Of a stretch of 64,000 nucleotides of DNA, positions 56,657 through 64,000 are shown one piece after another. Position numbers and translations under genes: made by a program. The notes beneath the pieces were generated by a model that saw only the letters and a program-made list of their open reading frames with translations, did not search any database and had not been told where the DNA came from. The stretch's first letter is position 1, and each line of letters opens with the position of its first letter. Source of the stretch: Neobacillus paridis (GTDB lineage Bacteria; Bacillota; Bacilli; Bacillales; Cytobacillaceae); the NCBI RefSeq assembly GCF_016765675.1, contig NZ_JAESWB010000025.1, forward strand, positions 372,001 through 436,000, in the 5' to 3' direction.

Positions 56657-58003
56657 ATGAAACATCGTTATTTACCAATGACTGAACAAGATCAAAAGGA
56701 TATGCTTGAAACCATTGGTGTTTCCAGTATCGATGACCTATTCAGCGATATTCCGGAAAAAGTTAAATTCAAGGGGCAATACAATATTAAGCCGGCTAAA
56801 TCTGAGACGGGTTTAATGAAAGAACTGTTTAAGCTGGCCAAGCGGAATGCCGATCTAAAAGAAAATGTCTCATTCCTCGGAGCCGGGGTTTACGACCATT
56901 ATATTCCAGTGATTGTCGACCATGTTCTCTCAAGGTCTGAATTTTATACGGCATATACACCATATCAGCCGGAAATCTCGCAAGGGGAGCTTCAAGCTAT
57001 TTTTGAATTCCAAACGATGATCTGTGAATTAACCGGAATGGAAGTGGCGAATTCCTCGATGTATGATGGCGGCACTGCCCTTGCCGAAGCGGCGATGTTA
57101 AGCGCAGGCCATACAAAGCGCAAAACGATCGTTGTTTCCAGCGCTGTTCATCCGGAATATCGTGATGTTTTAAAAACATATGCAAAGGGTCAATATCTTG
57201 ATGTGGTTGAAGTTCCCGTTAACAATGGGATAACAGATGTAGAGGCGTTAAAGAAATTGGTCAAAAGGGATGTTGCTGCAGTAATCCTTCAATATCCCAA
57301 CTTTTTCGGAAGAATTGAGCCGTTAAAAGAACTGGAGGAAGTGATCCACGAACATAAAGCGCTGTTTGTTGTTTCTTCCAATCCATTATCATTAGGAGTG
57401 TTAACACCTCCTGGCAAGTTTGGTGCGGATATCGTTGTTGGCGATGCTCAGCCTCTCGGAATTCCAACCGCTTTCGGCGGTCCGCATTGCGGATATTTTG
57501 CCGTCACCAGCAAGTTAATGCGCAAGGTTCCAGGACGCCTTGTCGGCCAGACAACGGATGAAGCAGGGCGTCGCGGCTTTGTATTGACGCTTCAGGCACG
57601 GGAGCAGCATATCCGTCGTGATAAGGCAACATCTAATATCTGTTCCAACCAAGCGTTAAATGCCCTGGCTGCTGCTGTTGCCATGACTGCACTTGGCAAA
57701 AAAGGGATTCGCGAAATCGCCGCTGCCAACCTGCAAAAGGCCCACTACGCCAAAAATGCTTTTAAACAAGCCGGCTTTGAAGTAGTATATGATGGCCATA
57801 GCTTTAATGAATTTGTGATTAAGTTAAATCGTCCGGTTAAAGAAATCAATCAAAAACTGTTGCACAAAGGGATCATTGGCGGTTATGATTTAGGCCGTGA
57901 TTATCCCGATTTGGTTCATCACATGTTAATTGCTGTGACAGAGCAAAGAACGAAGGAAGAGATTGATACTTTAGTAAGAGAATTGGGGGATATGCATGCA
58001 TAA
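56657..58003 (+). CDS. gcvPA: Glycine decarboxylase subunit 1 (P protein, N half)
   Basis: 448 residues. N-terminal half of the P protein, split in two genes as usual in Firmicutes; forms an alpha2beta2 complex with Gcv[19 protein letters not shown] start, [15 protein letters not shown] near residue 103, VVGDAQPLG near 260. AAGGGGG ribosome site. Overlaps gcvPB by 8 bases. Confidence 0.97.
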   Translation: MKHRYLPMTEQDQKDMLETIGVSSIDDLFSDIPEKVKFKGQYNIKPAKSETGLMKELFKLAKRNADLKENVSFLGAGVYDHYIPVIVDHVLSRSEFYTAYTPYQPEISQGELQAIFEFQTMICELTGMEVANSSMYDGGTALAEAAMLSAGHTKRKTIVVSSAVHPEYRDVLKTYAKGQYLDVVEVPVNNGITDVEALKKLVKRDVAAVILQYPNFFGRIEPLKELEEVIHEHKALFVVSSNPLSLGVLTPPGKFGADIVVGDAQPLGIPTAFGGPHCGYFAVTSKLMRKVPGRLVGQTTDEAGRRGFVLTLQAREQHIRRDKATSNICSNQALNALAAAVAMTALGKKGIREIAAANLQKAHYAKNAFKQAGFEVVYDGHSFNEFVIKLNRPVKEINQKLLHKGIIGGYDLGRDYPDLVHHMLIAVTEQRTKEEIDTLVRELGDMHA

Positions 58004-59453
58004 TCAAGATCAGAAGCTGATTTTTGAACTTAGCACACCGGGCCGAATTGGATACAGTCTTCCGGAAATGGATGTTCCGGAAACAGAGCTAAATGGTCTT
58101 CTTCCTGAAGGTTATCTGCGTGAAGAAGAGCCTAATCTTCCAGAGGTATCTGAACTTGATATCATGCGTCACTATACCGCTCTATCAAAAAGAAATCACG
58201 GCTTGGATTCAGGCTTTTATCCATTAGGCTCCTGTACCATGAAATACAATCCAAAAATCAATGAAAATGTTGCCCGCTTGAACGGGTTTGCCCATATTCA
58301 TCCGCTTCAGGATGAGAGCTCTGTCCAAGGGGCGCTTGAACTGATGTATGATCTGCAGCAGCACTTGAAAGAAATTACCGGCATGGACGAGGTAACATTG
58401 CAACCGGCTGCCGGTGCCCATGGAGAATGGACTGGTTTAATGTTAATTCGGGCTTACCATGAAGCAAATGGGGATATGGAGCGTACAAAAGTGATTATCC
58501 CTGACTCGGCACACGGAACCAACCCTGCTTCCGCCACGGTAGCCGGATTTGAAACGATTACCGTTAAATCTAACGACAAGGGCCTTGTGGACTTGGAGGA
58601 TTTGCGCAGGGTCGTGGGTGAAGATACCGCCGCATTAATGCTGACCAATCCCAATACGCTTGGATTATTTGAAGAGCATATTGTTGAAATTGCCGAGATT
58701 GTCCACGCCGCTGGAGGAAAGGTGTATTATGACGGGGCGAACTTGAACGCTGTTCTTTCAAAAGCAAGACCCGGGGACATGGGCTTTGATGTCGTTCACT
58801 TAAACCTTCATAAAACCTTTACCGGTCCACATGGCGGTGGAGGTCCTGGTTCAGGCCCTGTAGGCGTTAAGGCTGACTTGATTCCATTTCTCCCTAAACC
58901 GCTTGTAACAAAACAGGGGGAACAGTACGTGCTTGATTATGACCGTCCGCAATCCATCGGCCGGGTAAAGCCTTTTTATGGGAACTTCGGCATTAACGTT
59001 CGTGCCTATACGTATATTCGTTCAATGGGACCTGACGGATTGAAGGCTGTCACTGAATATGCGGTGTTAAATGCCAACTATATGATGAGAAGGCTGGCTG
59101 ACTATTACGATCTGCCATTTGACAGACATTGTAAGCATGAGTTTGTGCTAAGCGGCAGGCGTCAGAAAAAATTGGGGGTCCGGACGCTGGATATTGCCAA
59201 ACGTTTGTTAGACTTTGGTTATCATCCGCCAACCATTTACTTCCCATTAAATGTGGAAGAATGTATCATGATTGAACCGACTGAAACGGAATCGAAAGAA
59301 ACACTTGATTCCTTTATTGAGGCGATGATTCAAATTGCCAAAGAAGCAGAGGAAAATCCAGAAATTGTTCAAGAGGCACCACATACAACGGTTGTCGGCC
59401 GACTAGATGAAACAACTGCAGCCCGGAAGCCAATTTTGCGCTACCAAGCATAA
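57996..59453 (+). CDS. gcvPB: Glycine decarboxylase subunit 2 (P protein, PLP half)
   Basis: 485 residues; carries the PLP lysine K273 in [31 protein letters not shown] segment near residue 75 and [11 protein letters not shown] near 97 are family-typical. Releases CO2 from glycine and passes the aminomethyl group to lipoyl-GcvH (encoded elsewhere). LipM, which handles lipoyl groups, lies 2 kb downstream. Confidence 0.97.
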   Translation: MHNQDQKLIFELSTPGRIGYSLPEMDVPETELNGLLPEGYLREEEPNLPEVSELDIMRHYTALSKRNHGLDSGFYPLGSCTMKYNPKINENVARLNGFAHIHPLQDESSVQGALELMYDLQQHLKEITGMDEVTLQPAAGAHGEWTGLMLIRAYHEANGDMERTKVIIPDSAHGTNPASATVAGFETITVKSNDKGLVDLEDLRRVVGEDTAALMLTNPNTLGLFEEHIVEIAEIVHAAGGKVYYDGANLNAVLSKARPGDMGFDVVHLNLHKTFTGPHGGGGPGSGPVGVKADLIPFLPKPLVTKQGEQYVLDYDRPQSIGRVKPFYGNFGINVRAYTYIRSMGPDGLKAVTEYAVLNANYMMRRLADYYDLPFDRHCKHEFVLSGRRQKKLGVRTLDIAKRLLDFGYHPPTIYFPLNVEECIMIEPTETESKETLDSFIEAMIQIAKEAEENPEIVQEAPHTTVVGRLDETTAARKPILRYQA

Positions 59454-59565
59454 GGCATAATAAAGGACTCCATACACAGAGGGCATTGAAAAAGTCCTCC
59501 TGATTAATGAAAAATAGCTATAATATTGGAATCAACAAAGTTCTTTTATCTGTGTCAAATTAAAA

Positions 59566-59609
59566 AAGAGGTATAATTTCTCATTTTTGTGAGGATTATA
59601 CCTTTTTTG
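59566..59609 (+). terminator. Probable gcv operon terminator
   Basis: AGGTATAAT/ATTATACCT with an inner CTCA/TGAG stem, followed by TTTTTT; 115 bases after the gcvPB stop. Between the stop and the hairpin I see no ORF. Confidence 0.8.
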
Positions 59610-59645
59610 TTGTATAATTAAGGTATCAATTTGAAACGGGAGGCT

Positions 59646-59720
59646 ATGATACAAAATCAAAAAGTAATGATTTTCAGTCCATATATGGATCTTTATAATT
59701 TAGGTGTTTCAAAAGAATAA
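59646..59720 (+). CDS. Possible 24-residue leader or remnant ORF
   Basis: ATG with CGGGAGG 5 bases upstream and TATAAT at 59615-59620 just before. It encodes a hydrophobic-start 24-mer (MIQNQKVMIFSPYMDLYNLG...) and ends at 59720. Not recognised; could be a broken gene start or chance. It overlaps, antisense, the end of the 59674 ORF. Confidence 0.25.
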   Translation: MIQNQKVMIFSPYMDLYNLGVSKE

Positions 59721-59850
59721 TTTCAATTCTGCTTGGATTTCGGACCACGATATTAAATGCTAGTACTTTATTTGGTCTTGTGATCACGTCTGTTTTTCTC
59801 TCTAAGTTTTCAGCAGCATGGAGCACTTTATCGACAGCCTCCTTGCTCAT
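59674..59850 (-). CDS. Possible small hypothetical protein
   Basis: 58 residues (start MSKEAVDKVLHAAENLERK). Helical charged N-half, then a beta-like hydrophobic stretch (KVLAFNIVVRNPSRIEIILL). No good ribosome site within 10 bases of the ATG, and a longer frame to 59931 overlaps the ATP-grasp gene. Unrecognised; may be a remnant. Confidence 0.3.
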   Translation of the reverse strand: MSKEAVDKVLHAAENLERKTDVITRPNKVLAFNIVVRNPSRIEIILLKHLNYKDPYMD

Positions 59851-59904
59851 CGTTTTTTCTTTGATCCTATCGTATCTATATAAGCAAAAAAAGAGGGTGA
59901 AAAT

Positions 59905-60180
59905 ATGTTGTACGATGGATACAACCAACAAACAGTCGGAATAGTTAATGCTTTTTCCTCAGGACATCTATTAGGTCCTGCATTCAGAGCGCGTGGTGTC
60001 CAAGTAGTTCATGTGACCAACCGAAATGCAGCATTATACTCTCAGATTGCTACTTTTCATTCACATGACTTTCGTGCGTCTTTAGACTTCGCAGGTGATG
60101 TTTCTGAAACTGCAAGAAATCTTTCAGTGTGGCGAGTACGTCATGTAGTCGCTGGGACAAAAAGTGGGCAAACGGGATGA
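59905..60180 (+). CDS. Truncated ATP-grasp protein (N-terminal domain only)
   Basis: 91 residues matching the N-terminal pre-ATP-grasp domain of carboxylate-amine ligases (QQTVGIVNAFSSGHLLGPAFRARG; VVAGTKSG at the end resembles the ligase AGTESG segment). Full ligases are ~400 residues and no ATP-grasp domain follows, so the gene appears cut by deletion. AGAGGGTG precedes the ATG. Its stop overlaps the next start (ATGA). Probably inactive, or kept as a small binding module. Confidence 0.6.
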   Translation: MLYDGYNQQTVGIVNAFSSGHLLGPAFRARGVQVVHVTNRNAALYSQIATFHSHDFRASLDFAGDVSETARNLSVWRVRHVVAGTKSGQTG

Positions 60181-60716
60181 ACTATTGCTTAGGCATTCCT
60201 CGTTATTCTCAACGTTTTGAACCCGGTGAATGGCCGGCGGGCGTTCTTTGTGCAGGAAAGGGCTCAGATTATTGGGGTGATAGAGCTTGTGGTCTTGCGT
60301 GTCTTCGCATGATTTTAGCCTATTTTGGAAAGCCTGTTCCCTCTCAGTATGAATTACTAGTGGAAGGGCTACAACGAAATGCATATTCCCCTAAAGGATG
60401 GATACATAAGGGACTTGCTGAGCTCGGCGAGAGTTACAGTTTGAGATCAGCTCCCATTGTAATTAAAAATGGGAATCAGCTGGAACAAATACTGAAAACC
60501 ACAGGACCAGTTATCACCTCGGTAACCCATACTTTTCCTGAAGACGGAAGACGGGGGGGACATCTTGTTGTCGTATGCGGACGGCATACGGAGTTGGAGC
60601 CCACTATTACTTTCCGTGACCCTTCGCGATGGGGGGCAAGCCATAGTACTGTAACTGAGAAAAGATTTTTTAGTAGTTTTACTGGGCGAGGTCTCCACTT
60701 CTCCCTGGGTTCATAA
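60177..60716 (+). CDS. C39-like cysteine peptidase family protein
   Basis: 179 residues. Papain-like catalytic set: C38 in DRACGLACLRMIL, H129 in GGHLVVVCG, and D148 in FRDPSRWG, the Peptidase_C39-like pattern. The start MNYCLGIPRYSQRF is typical of such proteins (IPRYSQ). No signal peptide; cytosolic. The start ATG overlaps the ATP-grasp stop. ATP-grasp ligases beside C39-like proteins occur in small peptide biosynthesis loci, so this may be the remainder of one. Substrate unknown. Confidence 0.72.
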   Translation: MNYCLGIPRYSQRFEPGEWPAGVLCAGKGSDYWGDRACGLACLRMILAYFGKPVPSQYELLVEGLQRNAYSPKGWIHKGLAELGESYSLRSAPIVIKNGNQLEQILKTTGPVITSVTHTFPEDGRRGGHLVVVCGRHTELEPTITFRDPSRWGASHSTVTEKRFFSSFTGRGLHFSLGS

Positions 60717-60788
60717 CGAATTTTATTGTGAACGTGATTACGTTTGGAAAGTGGGTATTTAATGGGAAGAAATAGTAAGACCGAACTA

Positions 60789-60827
60789 TAAAAAGGGGCT
60801 GTCCTAAAAATGTTAAAGGATACCCCT
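60789..60827 (-). terminator. Possible yqhL terminator
   Basis: AGGGG-CTG-TCCT pairs with AGGA-TA-CCCCT (60794-60827); T run on the minus strand. GGGGCTGTCCTAAAAA also resembles insertion-sequence ends seen in Bacilli. Confidence 0.45.
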
Positions 60828-60879
60828 CATTTTCAAGAACTAGAAGATGTCAAGAGAGCCGCTTAATCTTAATGATCAA

Positions 60880-61281
60880 TTATTTTTTTGCTTTAATCTT
60901 GCCTGTCCACTTTTTAAATCCGCCTTGCAGTTGGGTTAGATCTTTATAGCCTTTTTTGTATAAAAATTGCGCCGCTCGGGCACTGCGCATCCCACTTTGG
61001 CAATATAAATAAACCGGGAGGTCTGGACGAATTTCCTTCATTCGCATTTTGAGCTGTGACATTGGAATGTTGCGTGCTCCTAAAATATGACCGGCATCAA
61101 ACTCGTTTGGTTCACGAACATCGATGAGCTGTGCCTTTCTATACCCTTTTCGGAACTCCTCTTCGGTAACCGTCTTAACGATTTTCTTTTGATAGAAATA
61201 ATTGAAAACGGTGTAAATAATGAGGGCGGCCAAAATAATTAATAAAACATAGAATGAACTCAATTTTTTTTCTCCTTTCAA
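60880..61281 (-). CDS. yqhL: Rhodanese-domain membrane protein YqhL
   Basis: 133 residues. N-terminal membrane segment (~8-28), then a single rhodanese domain (LIDVREPNEFDAGHI near residue 52). Active-site Cys in LYCQSGMRSARAA near residue 93. Probable sulfurtransferase at the membrane. GAAAGGAG precedes the ATG. Synteny (between gcv and lipM) as B. subtilis YqhL. Confidence 0.93.
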   Translation of the reverse strand: MKGEKKLSSFYVLLIILAALIIYTVFNYFYQKKIVKTVTEEEFRKGYRKAQLIDVREPNEFDAGHILGARNIPMSQLKMRMKEIRPDLPVYLYCQSGMRSARAAQFLYKKGYKDLTQLQGGFKKWTGKIKAKK

Positions 61282-61446
61282 GCATTACTACACTAGTTTT
61301 TATTATATAAGTCATTCTCCTAAAGATAAAGAACAATGATGAAAAATAATGTGGGTAAAATTATACCAAATACAAGATATTTTGCTTTAGCTTCTATTTT
61401 TGATAGACTAAAAAACGAAAAAAATTTGGGTAAACGGGGTTTTTGG

Positions 61447-62283
61447 ATGGGAAAAGAAATTTGGTATTTTATTGATTCAGGAAGCTGTTCACCAGCTTTT
61501 AATATGGCCTTGGATGAAGCTTTACTTAACTGGCACAGTGAAGGAAAAATACCGCCGGTGATCCGCTTTTACGGGTGGAATCCGGCAACCCTATCAATTG
61601 GTTATTTTCAAAAGGTTGACAAGGAAATAGACATGGATGCTGTTAAACGATATCGACTTGGTTTTGTCAGAAGGCCAACCGGCGGTAGGGGTGTCCTCCA
61701 TGAGCATGAGCTTACATATAGTGTCGTTGTATCGGAGGAGCATCCCAATATGCCTAAGACAGTAACAGAGGCCTACCGGGTCATTTCCGAAGGGATCTTA
61801 AAAGGTTTTCATTATTTGGGTTTAGAAGCCTATTTTGCCGTTCCAAAAACAATGGAAGAACGGGATGCACTGGAAAATCCACGATCAGCGGTTTGCTTTG
61901 ATGCGCCGAGCTGGTATGAGCTTGTCGTTGAAGGCAGGAAGGTTGCCGGTAGTGCACAAACAAGGCAAAAGGGCGTTATTCTTCAGCATGGTTCCATCCT
62001 ACTGGACTTAGATGAGGATAAGCTATTCAGTTTATTCAAATATCCAAGTAAGCGGATAAAGGAGCGAATGAAACGATCGTTTAAGGATAAGGCAGTTCCG
62101 ATCAACGAAATCAGTCCAAGAAAAATTTCATTGGAGGAAGCAAAGCAAGCCTTCTCCAAAGGTTTTACCGAAGGGCTAAATATTGATCTTGAACCATTTC
62201 AACTATCTGAAAAAGAATTAGATTATGTTCATAGCCTGGCGCATAATCGCTATGAATCGGATGACTGGAATTTTAGAAGATAG
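61447..62283 (+). CDS. lipM: Octanoyltransferase LipM
   Basis: Transfers octanoyl groups from acyl-carrier protein to GcvH, the start of lipoate synthesis in Bacillus. 278 residues, equal to B. subtilis LipM, starting [18 protein letters not shown]. Conserved [18 protein letters not shown] near residue 77, the acyl-enzyme Cys in [13 protein letters not shown] near 150, and [18 protein letters not shown] near 175. The ATG at 61447 has GGGG upstream; the frame is open to 61336 but without matching residues. Links functionally to the gcv operon. Confidence 0.95.
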   Translation: MGKEIWYFIDSGSCSPAFNMALDEALLNWHSEGKIPPVIRFYGWNPATLSIGYFQKVDKEIDMDAVKRYRLGFVRRPTGGRGVLHEHELTYSVVVSEEHPNMPKTVTEAYRVISEGILKGFHYLGLEAYFAVPKTMEERDALENPRSAVCFDAPSWYELVVEGRKVAGSAQTRQKGVILQHGSILLDLDEDKLFSLFKYPSKRIKERMKRSFKDKAVPINEISPRKISLEEAKQAFSKGFTEGLNIDLEPFQLSEKELDYVHSLAHNRYESDDWNFRR

Positions 62284-62296
62284 GTATGGTATGATG

Positions 62297-62317
62297 AACG
62301 GCGTTTGCCGTTTTTTT
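62297..62317 (+). terminator. Terminator after lipM
   Basis: AACGGC-GTTT-GCCGTT hairpin followed by TTTTTT. Confidence 0.85.
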
Positions 62318-62616
62318 ATGTTTTTATGTAAAAAAAGAATCAACCTGCGAAATTTGTTAAATTTCGTCGTTTTTGGTAAATAACTTTGATAAAGCTTTTA
62401 TTTTCTCTGAAATCTATTTAATTTTGAGTTTGACAAAATGAATGTTTTTTGCTCGACATACAATATATAGTGGCTATTTAAATTTATTTAACACAATATA
62501 TTGATTTTTTCCGAGCTAATATGGTACGTTATGTATATCAAAGCAACTAGATATGCAAAATCAGACGAGAATCTAACAGGAAACAATAGATTTTATTTTT
62601 AGAAGGAGTTGTTCTC
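62318..62616 (+). promoter_or_regulatory. nrdJ upstream region with two NrdR-box-like palindromes
   Basis: Box 1 ATACAATATATAGTGG (62458-62473) and box 2 ACACAATATATTGATT (62491-62506) each match about 14 of 16 positions of the NrdR consensus ACACWATATATWGTGT. Their centres are 33 bases apart, about three helix turns. TTGACA at 62430 lies upstream. No cobalamin-riboswitch consensus (GCCACTG B12 box) is seen. AGAAGGAG at 62601-62608 is the ribosome site. Confidence 0.65.
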
Positions 62617-64000
62617 ATGTCTGTTGTGTTTAGACAAAAATTGAATATTGATTTTGAAAGGTTGAATGAGGATATCCGTTTATTTCCTCAGGTACATCCG
62701 ATTACCCCGGATATGAAAATAACCCACAAGGGTGTATCAAGATTAGTCATGTTGGATCGTTACACCTTTAAAGATACTGAAAAAATAACCCTTTCGAATG
62801 GCGATTTTGTTGTTTTAACGGTAAAAGAGGACCCAAAATTTCCGGCACGAGGTTTAGGAACGATCTTGGAAATCGATTGGGAAAAGAAAAAAGCCAAAGT
62901 TTTGATTGAAGAGGAATTCAGAGGAGTGTTGGATGATCCGGAAGAAGCCAAAACAGGAGTTATTTTGCGGTCGTTTGACGTGATTGAAAAACCGCTCGAG
63001 CTCTTCTATGAACAGATTGCCCGGCGTGTGGCTACAGGCCTTGCTGCGGTTGAGGAAACCGAAGAGAAGCGGAAAGAATGGACCGAGAAGTTCTATCAAG
63101 AGCTTGTCAGTTTGAACTTTATTCCGGCAGGACGCGTTCTTTATGGTGCTGGGGCTGACACCGAAGTAACCTATTTTAACTGTTATGTCATGCCTTTTGT
63201 TGCCGATTCACGTGAAGGAATTTCCGACCACCGGAAACAGGTCATGGAAATTATGAGCCGCGGCGGCGGTGTCGGCACAAACGGCTCAACACTGCGGCCA
63301 AGAAACACACTAGCCCGCGGCGTAAACGGCAAGTCATCCGGCTCGGTATCCTGGCTCGATGACATCGCAAAACTAACGCACTTGGTTGAGCAGGGTGGAA
63401 GTCGCAGGGGTGCGCAAATGATTATGCTGGCGGACTGGCATCCGGATATTATTGAATTTATTATTTCGAAGATGCAAAATCCGAGAATTTTACGGTTTTT
63501 AATTGAACACACGAATGATGATACCATTAAAAAGCTGGCAAAGGATAAGTTGAAATTTACACCGTTGACAGAGAAGGAAAGAGAGATGTATGAAGGAATT
63601 GTCCGTTACAAGGACTTTCCTGGAAATGGTGGCTTTTCTGAAGAAATTATCGAAGAAGCTGAAGAAAAACTGAAGGACGGAGGAAATTATTCTGTCCACA
63701 ACCCGGAATTCCTGACAGGCGCAAACATCTCGGTTTGCCTGACGAAAGAATTTATGGAAGCCGTTGAAAATGATGGTGAATATGAACTTCGTTTCCCATA
63801 TGTCGAACAATACGATGACGCGGAAATGAAGATTTATAATGAAGAATGGCACCAAATCGGCGATGTCCGAGAATGGGAAAAACTCGGACACAAAGTCCGT
63901 GTTTACAAGAAGATTAAGGCAACGGAACTGTGGAACTTAATTAACATTTGTGCTACCTACTCAGCAGAACCAGGGATCTTCTTTATTGATAATGCCAACG
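62617..64000 (+). CDS. nrdJ: Class II (B12-dependent) ribonucleotide reductase, 3'-truncated
   Basis: Reduces ribonucleotides to deoxyribonucleotides with adenosylcobalamin and no oxygen dependence. The frame is open from 62617 to the window end (461 codons). Conserved YFNCYVMP near residue 188, MSRGGGVGTNGSTLRP near 214, and GGSRRGAQMIML near 264 are family-typical. Residues 1-190 contain an N-terminal region before the catalytic barrel. AGAAGGAGTTGTTCTC precedes the ATG. It replaces mntR, which follows lipM in B. subtilis. NrdR boxes lie upstream. Confidence 0.92.
   Translation, partial: MSVVFRQKLNIDFERLNEDIRLFPQVHPITPDMKITHKGVSRLVMLDRYTFKDTEKITLSNGDFVVLTVKEDPKFPARGLGTILEIDWEKKKAKVLIEEEFRGVLDDPEEAKTGVILRSFDVIEKPLELFYEQIARRVATGLAAVEETEEKRKEWTEKFYQELVSLNFIPAGRVLYGAGADTEVTYFNCYVMPFVADSREGISDHRKQVMEIMSRGGGVGTNGSTLRPRNTLARGVNGKSSGSVSWLDDIAKLTHLVEQGGSRRGAQMIMLADWHPDIIEFIISKMQNPRILRFLIEHTNDDTIKKLAKDKLKFTPLTEKEREMYEGIVRYKDFPGNGGFSEEIIEEAEEKLKDGGNYSVHNPEFLTGANISVCLTKEFMEAVENDGEYELRFPYVEQYDDAEMKIYNEEWHQIGDVREWEKLGHKVRVYKKIKATELWNLINICATYSAEPGIFFIDNAN

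Noticed and set aside
60124..60384. Minus-strand ORF opposite the C39-like gene
   Set aside because: Antisense shadow of a gene with intact catalytic motifs.
62318..62616. Cobalamin riboswitch before nrdJ
   Set aside because: No GCCACTG-type B12 box or matching helices are visible; NrdR-like palindromes explain the region better.

Overview
The window is a stretch of a low-GC Gram-positive chromosome of the family Bacillaceae. Gene order follows the Bacillus subtilis dnaG-sigA ... yqf/yqg ... comG-gcv-lipM region almost gene for gene. The class II (B12-type) ribonucleotide reductase, an Fnr-type regulator and the inserted genes suggest a Neobacillus/Priestia-like soil Bacillus rather than B. 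subtilis itself; that assignment is inference. There are no rRNA genes, tRNA genes or CRISPR arrays.

Layout. 1-5.4 kb: 3' part of the macromolecular-synthesis operon (dnaG, sigA), cytochrome c550 (cccA), tRNA methyltransferase trmK and the NIF3 protein yqfO. 5.5-17 kb: isoprenoid enzymes ispH and ispG, glycine-rich yqfQ, RNA helicase cshB, endonuclease IV nfo, zinc importer znuC-znuB with its repressor zur, small membrane and LysM proteins, and an fnr-like redox regulator. 17.3-19.3 kb: sodA and an MFS transporter.

19.3-25.8 kb is the main accessory insert, between yqgE and pbpA. It holds a secreted small protein, an ABC ATPase and an 804-residue MacB/FtsX-type permease in one operon, followed by two decayed transposases (TnpB-type and IS1182-like) and a 132-bp palindrome-ended intergenic repeat. 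This is the best candidate for an uncharacterised system (peptide export, immunity or bacteriocin).

26-37.8 kb: pbpA; the phosphate operon pstS-C-A-B-B-phoU behind four 11-bp-spaced PhoP half-sites; a DUF4912 / family 4 glycosyltransferase / unknown trio; rpmG, yqgN and a DUF92 membrane protein. 37.8-47.2 kb: L-lactate dehydrogenase, rhomboid protease yqgP, glucokinase glcK with yqgQ, lipoprotein yqgU, metallo-beta-lactamase yqgX, a MidA methyltransferase and small membrane proteins. Two copies of an ~83-bp hairpin repeat lie at 41.75 and 44.55 kb. 47.3-52.5 kb: a SufR-like Fe-S regulator and the complete comGA-GG competence pseudopilus operon with yqzE. 52.6-59.5 kb: yqhG and SNF2 helicase yqhH, then a tandem glycine riboswitch controlling gcvT-gcvPA-gcvPB. 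59.5-60.7 kb: a second small accessory patch with a truncated ATP-grasp protein coupled to a C39-like cysteine protease. 60.9-64 kb: rhodanese yqhL, lipoyl transferase lipM, and the 5' part of nrdJ behind two NrdR-box-like palindromes.

Functional links seen: zinc (znuCB/zur), phosphate (pst/phoU), glycine cleavage with lipoate transfer (gcvT-P-P and lipM), glucose phosphorylation and lactate fermentation (glcK, ldh), redox and oxygen responses (fnr, sodA with a PerR-like box, SufR-like regulator), DNA uptake (comG).
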